A stretch of 64,000 nt of DNA from Ciona savignyi. Lineage: Eukaryota; Chordata; Ascidiacea; Phlebobranchia; Cionidae. The translations under genes were made by a program, and so were the position numbers. Shown here piece by piece: positions 55,801 through 64,000 of the stretch (positions within the stretch are counted from its first letter, which is position 1; every line of letters begins with the position of its first letter). The stretch covers positions 62,001 to 126,000 of the forward strand of contig CH002695.1 in assembly GCA_000149265.1 (NCBI GenBank), in the 5' to 3' direction. The notes beneath the pieces are model-generated. The model did no database searches and was not told the DNA's origin. It saw only the letters and a program-made list of their open reading frames with translations.

Positions 55801-56599
55801 ACGTTGCCTAAACACAAAACACTACAATAGTTCTTGTTACTCGACTCTGGTCATGTATTCTAACGGTAACTGTATTAAAACCCGCTTTGCTGTCCAATCC
55901 CCGGGGATAAGCATGAAAATCCCGCCCTAACATACCATCATCCTCCCCCGCAGTTCCACTCCAGCATCGAGAGCAAACTGCCGTCGTACAACGTTCGCAT
56001 ACCGCTACCAGCCACCCACAAACCGGACGCATATGAAGGTATATGGTTGTGCTTATAGTCCTATGGACACGCTAGGCAATCACACCAGAAAGTGAGATAA
56101 ATAGAACGAGGACTGGCCAAATTACATGAAATAGTTGTTGTATACTAAAGATAGGTTAGAATACCTTTCTTCCTGCATTCATAATCATAAATTCTCCAAT
56201 GTATTTAGATCGAGGAGTATTTGAATTAATAACTAGAATAAGTTGGATCGTGTATTTGTAACCGCTAGCACTTCAAATTGTATTAACGACTTAGAAATCC
56301 ACGTTTGTAATACAAATCTGGTTTTCTGTAGAAGATTTTTGTTTTAACCGAGCCAGGTTTCGAACCCATGATGGGCTCGTTACTCGGACCGTTTTTATAT
56401 TGTAGTCGGTATATGTATCGGTCGCGATAACCATTTGGCCACACAACCGTACTTTTCTGCAGAAGATGACGAGAGTGGCGACGACGACGCTGGAGCGCCC
56501 ACTAGAGTCGATTTGAAGCGGAAGTCCCAGCAGATCGTCGATTCGAAGACGAAGAAAGGCCGGAGTCGTCCTCGGAAGAAGAAAGCTGGCAAATTGTAA
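49893..56599 (+). CDS. ODAD3: Outer dynein arm docking complex subunit 3 (CCDC151-like), 13 exons
   Basis: This is a coiled-coil axonemal protein needed to attach outer dynein arms to ciliary doublets. Exons: 49893-49971, 50297-50418, 50925-51029, 51606-51758, 52069-52173, 52690-52847, 53337-53424, 53590-53736, 54294-54454, 54888-55044, 55320-55475, 55954-56038, 56463-56599; 1653 nt, 550 aa (human 595). Every junction is in phase. Diagnostic similarity to CCDC151: [17 protein letters not shown] near the N-terminus, [20 protein letters not shown] in the middle, and LKYSGEA-type [15 protein letters not shown] later. Most of the protein is charged heptad-type helix. The tail is acidic ([11 protein letters not shown]) then strongly basic ([17 protein letters not shown]). 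Exon 8 lies just before a 20-bp minisatellite. The start ATG opens directly into the conserved region, as in vertebrate orthologs. Confidence 0.93.
52270..52400 (+). repeat. Decayed SINE copy
   Basis: Weak match to the SINE middle (GACATTGCTTGAACCCAGTG). It lies in an ODAD3 intron. Confidence 0.5.
53790..54016 (+). repeat. 20-bp minisatellite in ODAD3 intron 8
   Basis: About eleven tandem copies of a 20-nt unit, CAATATCTTTATTATATAAG. Variants (TAGCTTT, TACAAG, TAATC) alternate in the first half and nearly perfect copies fill the second half. It starts about 50 bp after the splice donor of exon 8. Confidence 0.9.
54056..54285 (-). repeat. Decayed SINE copy next to an exon acceptor
   Basis: Minus-strand relic: GTCATGTTTATTTTTGTGAA near 54090, then TTTAGTTTTAGTAGAACCCA near 54252. 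It ends only about 10-25 bp before the acceptor of ODAD3 exon 9 (54294). Confidence 0.6.
54570..54730 (-). repeat. Decayed SINE copy
   Basis: Minus-strand relic with GATAGGATATTCATGTTCAT at its start and GAACCCATTAATCCATTGAG near 54700. It lies in an ODAD3 intron. Confidence 0.65.
55708..55930 (+). repeat. Decayed SINE copy
   Basis: Plus-strand relic with GCGGACGTTGCCTAAAC, ACTACAATAGTTCTTGTTAC and a tail-side GGGGATAAGCATGAAAATCC. It lies in the intron before ODAD3 exon 12. Confidence 0.6.
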
Positions 56600-57538
56600 C
56601 CGGCTCGCCGCCCCACAGTTTATCCTACGTCACCGTCATGTTTTGCATTTACTATAAACGAACTTACGGTTGGGAATCCGATTTCGAATCCACATTCCAT
56701 CAAATCCCACAAAAGTTATATTTATTGTTCCAACTGTTAACCCCTACATAAACCGATATTCCTTCTGAACACCCACTGTATATAACCGCATATTTTTTTT
56801 AGCACTGAAATATCTTTTAACTGGTTTTACGAATTATTCAGTGCATTGTCAGCTAGTAGATGATGCTGCACTGTGCTGATTTAGTCGGTTTTCTGCACTT
56901 TTTATGATAAATACTTCATTTTAGTGCCTTTCTATTTCAAAATGACCCTTGATAAGTGTTGCCAATCCACTATTTTGTATTCACTTTTCCTGCGAGCGTA
57001 GTCAAAGAAGGCAACACTGTCCAATCCAATGTACATTCAAAAGAATTAAACTTTTCCGGTGTTGTTTTGCAAGTTTTGTTGAATTTTATGAAAATGTATC
57101 TCAATTTGACATTTGTCTCGTTGTAATTGAAACTGCAAAGAAGGCTTTGGATTTTATTAACTTCTTTTTACCGACTAGATTCTGTACGAGACAATACGAC
57201 GTTATCAAAAACTAGCGATTTCAGTAACTTCGGCAGCAAAAATGTGCAAATTACAACTATAAAAATTGAAGCATAAATCGACGCATAGTACCGTTTCCTG
57301 CGCCGTAATAAAATATTAACGATGACGAGAATAAAAATAATCGAAACTCAACATAAGATTCGCGATACAGTGTTAAATTAAGGGTGAAATATTGAACTGA
57401 TCATTTCAGGTCCAGGAGTATTTCAAACAATGCTAGTTTAAAGCAGAGCTATGGAAACTGCGGAAGGTATCAGAATAAGACTGTATTTCAGCGTGATGGC
57501 GAAAGTAAAAAATGGAAAGAATTGTGCAGCGACCGCTT
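56600..57538. other. Convergent intergenic region between ODAD3 and synaptotagmin
   Basis: This holds the ODAD3 3' UTR and the 3' flank of the minus-strand synaptotagmin gene. An 88-codon plus-strand open frame at 56949-57215 has no recognisable similarity. Confidence 0.5.
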
Positions 57539-60500
57539 CTAACTAAAAGATTTCCGGCCTAGTTCAGCGAGACCGTGTAGTTGCAGTGCCTCGGGAACTG
57601 CAAACGATTTTCTTCGGCCGTGGGTTGATCCGGACATGTTCTCATCCGTCGATAGTCGTTGTGCTGGCGTTGTCGATTGCTTCAAGCGATGCCATCTTGC
57701 GATTGGTCGGTTTATATGTTGCGTCATCATTTCCGACCAATGGTTGCTTTCCTCGCTGTCAGTCGAGTCTACAATGAGATATAAACGGAAAGTTTCGCAT
57801 TAAAAAGATGACCTGAAGCTTGATTATTTCACGCCTACCCACATGCCCTATAAGTATGCCAAGAAAATGTAACATTTTTGACACTTTGTCTAAATAATTG
57901 ATCCCCGTAGTTAAGAACTGAGAACCTGCGCATTGATAATGTGAGAAACTGCTCGATAATTGACAGGTTGTTGGAAGTGTGAAACAGGAAGTTTTGTTAA
58001 TGCTATGTTGGATGGAACAACTAGGGTGCAGACACTGCTTGCTATTTTAGCTATTTAACTCAATATCAACTAGGTTTTACCAAAACCCGTCTACTGACGG
58101 TCTGACGAAACCAAATGTTGGATTAGTCCGTTGTATTCTTGGGTACGAAACTCAGCAAACACAGCAAGCCTCGAGGTTTATTGCGCTGAACTAAACAGAT
58201 ACGTTTTAGCTATGTACAACACACTGCAATAGATAACCCGGTGGGGGCACGAGGTTATCTTACTATTAGCAGTATTATAACCCCATGCATTTTCCTATCG
58301 ACATGGATAAACATGAACATCCTACCCTGACGGTCTGTCAGCGCTATCGGGGCAATGTGAAAAAAATGTGAATACGCAGTTTTATCCATTATTTAAAGGA
58401 ATGCATTAAAATCCTTTTAAATTGAGATTTTATATATATTCTAAAAAATAAAGTGGCACAAGTTGAGAAGGGCCGAGGCTGGAGAGTAATACATAACCCA
58501 TTTTAGCACAACTTTAAAAAGTTGGTCACAGAATATTTTCTATAACAAAAGTCCAGACCATAAGAATGTTAAAAGCCTTCGACTTACTTGGGCCAAGATC
58601 AAGCTGCCCAAGATATTCATTGTAGCCCAGTTTAAAATCGTGCACCACGTGACAAATTAGTCTCGCATCAGGCGATTGTAAAGTCTCGTGCGGAACGCTG
58701 AATGTGAGAGCTTGATTGAACACTGGATTGCAGGTGGAATGGACTGTGTCTGTTTTCTTCTTCTTTAATCTTTGCTTTCCCTTATACAGTGCAACCTTGA
58801 CGTACGAATCTGCATGGAAATAAGCTTAATATATTTTAATTGGAAGTCACATTGGTTATTAGAGGTCCATTGTTAAACCATTGTTTCATGGGACCACATG
58901 ATGAACTAGGGAATTAGATTTCGATCAATCGATGTTTGGATCGATGTTAATTATCACAATGAATATTGTGTTTTACACCGGGCAATACAGTAACAGAAGG
59001 TAAAGAGGTACGACAGGAAACAGCAGAGAAATAAAAAAAAACATCGATTTTATAAAAGTCGACATTTTTGTCAAAAAAATAGAAAACTTAAACCCGTATT
59101 AAAATCCCCCTCTTGCGTTTTTCTCTTCATGGATAAACACCAATTACCAAATCTAATTCTTCGTTCATAGTTTCGCCGTTTCCCTTCTTTTAGATTTGTG
59201 ACCCAAAATAGACAAGTTCACTTACCGGGAAGCCCCTTTCTAGACTCGGGCTCCCGTAAATTCCTCGCCTTTTGCACGGCCACTGTTAACTTCTCAGCGC
59301 TACGAAGATACGAGAGCGCAAGCATCAAGTCGCCGTAGGTCTCGCTGGACTGGAAGCGGTAAAATTAACAATTCGTTTTAAAATCATTCTAATTATACGG
59401 TTAAATGAAGGTATTGGTTGGGCGACTTCAAACCTTAGATATGTCGCTGCATTTTGGTGGTTTTATTTTTCTCCACAGATCAATACTGGGAGTCATCACG
59501 AAGTCTATTTCCTTCATTTTCATCTGCATCACACCGGTGCATTCGTCTCTTGAAAACTGATCAAAGTCGAACGTCTTCACTTCCAGGATTGTTTCCTGGA
59601 GATGAGGAGGCAAAAGTCACAAATCCGTCAATTCCGGCTTCCTGGTCAATTACTTGCAAGTTGCGTTTTCGCGTCCACATTTACCACCCAATTCGCGCGT
59701 TTGCGGGTATGTGTGGAGCTTTAGTGCAAGATATTAATTTATATTATTTATTCATATAGGTGGGACAACGACTTTGTCGTTTTTACACTTTTAAAGCAAG
59801 GGATATGACCTACAAGTCAGCGACTGCGTTCGATTCCACCACATTGAGGTTTACATTCCAGCGAGCTACGATATGAACCAACCGCCCGACACCTTAATCC
59901 ATCGACCTGATAACACCCGATATACCGGATCAACACCGCGACCCAGAATGTTGGAACAGTAATTGAACGATAATCGCGGATGTCGCTTTTGACGATTGAT
60001 TACTGCATCGTATAAATAGAATAACTAATCAATGTAAAATCGTTATTGTGTGAAAATGATAGAAATCTAGACATTAATTATGTTGAATCAAAATGTAATA
60101 GAATTTTAAAATATGTTTTTTTTATATCAAGCTAAATGTTTTAAAAAGAGATAAATAGAAGAATATGATTTTCCCTTGACATAAAATCAACAATTATACT
60201 GTTAACACTGTTAGTGCGTTGCAAAACAAAAATATGAATATCACCCGGAATTGACAAAAATACAATAGATAGGATAATAATATTTAAACCCGTTAATTAA
60301 ATTCCACCATCGGGTAACCGGAGCTATTGCAGTATGATGTATAAAGATATATATATCTTTGAGAGATTGCTACTGTTTTGGACACCGTATTAAACGACCG
60401 GGAACGGGTAACGTATACACAAGTGCTTTGATGGTTAATTACTTAGCCTATCAGCTTGCGGCTTTCGGCCGGTTAAATGGTAGCTGTGTGATTAATATTT

Positions 60501-63500
60501 GACCCACCTCCAAACTATCGCTGCTGACACTGAAAGTAAAGCATTCCTCGAATTCTGGATTCGACGTCTTCTTGTGGACTTTGCTGCGACGGGGGTTGAA
60601 GCCTGGGACCAAGGCAACCGTGCAGTATGGGTCGGCGGTGCCGCTAAATACTTGTGTGGCGAGACTGCGGGCCTATGGTACAAAGGGTTTCCGATTAAGT
60701 CGTTTAGAAACTGGATATTTGGCATCTGAGTCGTTCCGATATTCGCTTATTTACGTTTAGTGGTAGAATAAAACGTAACGGGCTTGAAATCGGGCACACG
60801 TGTCTGAGCAAGTTTGAAGCATTATATGACGGATAATAATTTGGACCAGTCGAATTAAAGAATACCTCACAAACATAATGTTGGAAACTTTCGTGTGGCC
60901 GAATGGTTTGCGCCACCCCTTTATTCAATGATTATTATGCAAAATTAAAACGGTCGAATAGACCCCACTATGGATTCGAAACTTAGCGCGATCAAAAAAC
61001 ATAACGTTCTTGTAACTTACGATGAGCGGAACGATTCCCACCTGTATAAGCTTCACGTTGAGCACTTCAAACTCGCTGTTGTATGCGACACTGAAGTGAA
61101 GCATGGGCGTATCGTCGTCGCCGTCCGTTGAATCGACACTTGGCGTGTGTAACTACATAAAAGAGAGTTGTGGTCACATTTGGCTGGTCATGGAGTCATT
61201 TTTGATGTTGACAACCAAAATCTTTATTGCGAAGTTGCCCGGCACCCAAAATGTCGAGCTGTCGGTATACGTTTTGGTGTTTTTTTCTTTAGCACGCAAC
61301 CACTGCAATATCGTGGCAAATACTCGCACCATATTTCTCACATTTTCTCGTCATTCATCCAACTAGTATCGCCACCCGCAAGAATAAACAACTCATCCGT
61401 CTGTGTCGAGACAATTGGAACAATTGTGCTCCAAAGATACCAGACACCACAGGGAATCGACCAGCAGGTAATATTCCCAAATACATCGATATTAAAAGTC
61501 GCTGAATAGACCGGGGCGAGGGAGGTATTGATTTCAATATGCCACCTCGTATACTGCGGGGAAGCATTGAGACCAAAGTATTGATCGGATACATAATTTA
61601 GTTTGACTGGCAAAACACCGCAGGTCCTTATTACCATTAAATTACCATATACCTTAGGTGAGATACATGTTAGAACCTTATGACCAATCAATATATTTTA
61701 TTTGTTCGTTCGAAACTTTTTAACGCATGGGTTATACAGTGCTTGATGTGCAAGAGTCCTATTAATTCCAAACTATCCCCTGTGCGCTAGGAAGTCTGAA
61801 GATAATTATGGGTTCCTTCGATTCCGAAGGCAATACATTTTGATTTTACTCCGTTTCCTCTCCTTTTTTTTAATATTTCCAACTTGGTCGCAACTAGAAG
61901 GTTTTTTTTAGGAACTTAAAAAATCAACACAATTCAACTTATATCTTTCACCTTGTATAATCTGGGGTCGATCTGCCGAAGGTCTATCGGCATCTGCATT
62001 GAACTACGTCGTCTACCGAGGTGCTGGCTCGCATGTGCAGGCGAGACGACCAAGCTTCCTACAGAGATAAATAAAATGGAATTTCGGATAGAATACACCA
62101 ACTAGTAAATGATTTCAATCTTACAATCACACAGCCAAAAGTTCAATTCGCTACCATATGGACTATCAGGATGCTTTGGTCTCCAACAGCAAACTACAAT
62201 TAGTGGGTTAAAGAAACTTTTAGTCTGAAGGTTGTAGTAAGGAAAGTTGCCGTAGGATATGCACCTTACGGACATCGCTTAAACCCATAGTGAATTAATG
62301 ATTGCATAAAAACTAAAAAAAACATTTCAACCTCAGTTTAATTTAAAGACCCTGCAATAGCTTCGGCTAACCGACAGGGGGCCAGGGTAATGTGACGATT
62401 TCTGTGTGATAACGCCCGCCTGCGTTTTCCTATTCATGGTGGTAAAACATGAATATTCTATGATATACACAAACGCCATTCTTAGTGGATATGTCCATCA
62501 CTCCGTGAATTCCTAATCAAAGACAATTTTTACTGACATTCCAAAATTTGACCAAAACTTTACTTTGCTTCAATGCATCCGAACACATCTTATGTGGAAT
62601 TTTATGTTTTTTTGTCATATCCGTTCGAATCACGTATGAACGCACAGTCAGTCTTCACTTCGGAAGTAGTCTTCACTTACAATTTATAGATTAGTTTTAG
62701 CCAACATGACATTTTAATTTAATGTATTTGCCCAATTTAAATATAATAAGTCGAATCGTTCAATTTTAATTTGCTTGAACAGTTAGGGTTAATTACGCGA
62801 AATGTAATAAAACGCAGATTTTTTTATCGGGGATCATTTTTCAATGTATGTTTGACGGTTGATGATGTCACTTTGCAAAATAGAGGAACGCTGAGTACTG
62901 AATTCTGAAAATCGATAATGTGCTGCAAAATATTTGGCTTAGTGGCGATGATGTATTTATACAAGCACATGGTCGATATTTCTGTAGTTTGTGGCGGAGG
63001 AATTGTCAAATCGACTAATTTATGAGTCTGGCCGACTGATAAGAGGCTATATACAGGTGCCCATATGTCCCCTAATTGCCATCATTGTGGTTTGATATAC
63101 GGTGTTTAAATTCTTTGTTTAACTACATCGTCCACTATACGGTGCATGTTGTTATGCTTGGCCGGAGAATCAATCTGCTAATGACGTCATTCCGCGAGAC
63201 AGATCAATAATAAGCGCAAACATAAGGACGTCTGTAAAACTATCACCGACAGCGGTGTGGCTGAAAAGGCGGTCGATTTATATTAGGCGTACTATAAAAA
63301 CTACCGAAATGACAACACTATCACGGGGATGGAAACTCGGCCGAGTATAAAATACGCGATAACGGTGAAAAAATAGGAAACGACTCAGTTTAAGTTAGTG
63401 AAAACTGTATTTGTACATTTAAAAAAAAAGGTTATTTTATGTGTAATAGACACATTAATACCAGCAAATAAATGTTCAAGTGTTGCTTGGTAATGCGAAC

Positions 63501-64000
63501 GAAACATTTAATATACAGACAGAATACGATAGGATAGGGATATTCAAGTTTTATTTCCCGGACATGTGATGAGTTAGGAATCATCAGATTATATCGATTT
63601 TGTATTTGCATTGTGGTTTATTATTGCCTTGCCCAAGGATACACGTGGCTGACCAACGTCAGAAGCCCATTTCGACCCCACAACCTTTCTGGTGTCTGCG
63701 GACCGGCGAGGCTCTTACCAAGTGTTCAAATACGAAATTCATAAAAATTGAGAAAATAAAGTTTCAAACCTGCGGAGCTTAGGCTATCCCTGGCCACGAG
63801 TCCTCCACCTTCGTTCCCCCGGCCGCCAGATTCATGAGCCTATGTATAATCAATACACGTTATATTAGCTCGTTAAACACATTTTATCTCAACTTGTCAA
63901 ATCACATTATATATGTTGAACAGGTTGATTCTGGTGTCATGGTAAGGGAAATCTCGAGTTGTCAGCTTACACTGCACTGGGCGACCATCAGCACTATATA
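57539..64000 (-). CDS. Synaptotagmin-like protein, two C2 domains, 5' end outside window
   Basis: A membrane-anchored tandem-C2 protein of vesicle traffic. Exons on the minus strand: 64000-63971 (partial), 63839-63770, 62058-61952, 61152-61042, 60672-60508, 59595-59434, 59349-59226, 58809-58588, 57768-57539; phases agree throughout. The partial first exon encodes YIVLMVAQCS, the end of a hydrophobic segment with a Cys, as at the inner edge of a synaptotagmin membrane anchor. IDPRLYK precedes C2A (MLHFSVAYNSEFEVLNVKLI, FSGTADPYCTVALVPG, FDFDQFSRDECTG). C2B follows (LMLALSYLRSAEKLTVAVQK, KKKKTDTVHSTCNPVFNQAL, HVVHDFKLGYNEYLG). HWSEMM and PIARWHRL are typical of the C2B end. In C2B, Asp ligands of the calcium loops are replaced (HDF where DYD is usual), so C2B is probably calcium-independent; C2A is partly degenerate. 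About 36 residues extend past the WHxL motif. The subtype is not resolved. Confidence 0.88.
58130..58330 (+). repeat. Decayed SINE copy
   Basis: Plus-strand relic with TACAACACACTGCAATAG and GGATAAACATGAACATCCTA. It lies in the last intron of the synaptotagmin gene. Confidence 0.65.
60268..60350 (-). repeat. SINE fragment
   Basis: Short minus-strand piece (CGGGTAACCGGAGCTATTGC) in a synaptotagmin intron. Confidence 0.6.
62200..62465 (+). repeat. Decayed SINE copy
   Basis: Plus-strand relic: GCACCTTACGGACATCGCTT, then CCTGCAATAGCTTCGGCTAA and GTGATAACGCCC. It lies in a synaptotagmin intron. Confidence 0.65.
63520..63700 (-). repeat. Decayed SINE copy
   Basis: Minus-strand relic starting with GATAGGATAGGGATATTCAA and containing GCCTTGCCCAAGGATACACG. 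It lies just before a synaptotagmin exon. Confidence 0.6.

Overview
This 64 kb window is animal nuclear DNA. It is AT-rich and holds compact multi-exon genes with mostly GT-AG introns, and every confident product is a metazoan protein, including nanos, a DAZ-like RRM protein, an outer-dynein-arm docking protein, a synaptotagmin and a carotenoid oxygenase. The short introns (some about 70 bp), dense gene packing and a repeated tRNA-derived SINE with a (TCCTA)n tail suggest an ascidian tunicate such as Ciona. That assignment is inference from gene style and was not checked by alignment. Exons were joined by hand from splice sites, reading-frame phase and protein similarity. In most genes the summed exon length is an exact multiple of three, which is a strong internal check.

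Layout: 1-2054 has no supported gene. 2055-14985 (-) is an inositol polyphosphate multikinase in 11 exons. 16839-19401 (+) is an aquaglyceroporin. 19538-20058 (-) is a small DAZ/Boule-like RRM protein, convergent with the aquaporin. 22021-29410 (-) is a carotenoid oxygenase of the RPE65/BCO family in 10 exons. Its last intron contains two complete genes on the opposite strand: a stathmin-like gene (22361-23826) and the costars-family gene ABRACL (24309-24872). 31482-36404 (-) is TMEM143-like (DUF3754). 37363-40699 (-) is the ER chaperone BiP/GRP78, ending in KDEL, with an ERSE-like promoter and one apparent 1-bp frameshift. 42688-45575 (+) is an NmrA-like protein (NMRAL1 type), convergent with nanos at 45831-47738 (-). 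49893-56599 (+) is ODAD3/CCDC151 in 13 exons. 57539-64000 (-) is a synaptotagmin whose 5' end lies outside the window.

The genes do not form a pathway; this is an ordinary euchromatic neighbourhood. Between and inside the genes lie about 20 full or decayed copies of one tRNA-derived SINE, two MITE-like elements with terminal inverted repeats, a 20-bp minisatellite and some microsatellites. I found no CRISPR array, prokaryotic system or viral gene. The points most worth a second look are the double antisense nested-gene arrangement, the two MITEs, the long Cys-rich stathmin-like protein, the BiP frameshift, and the two convergent gene pairs with overlapping polyadenylation signals.
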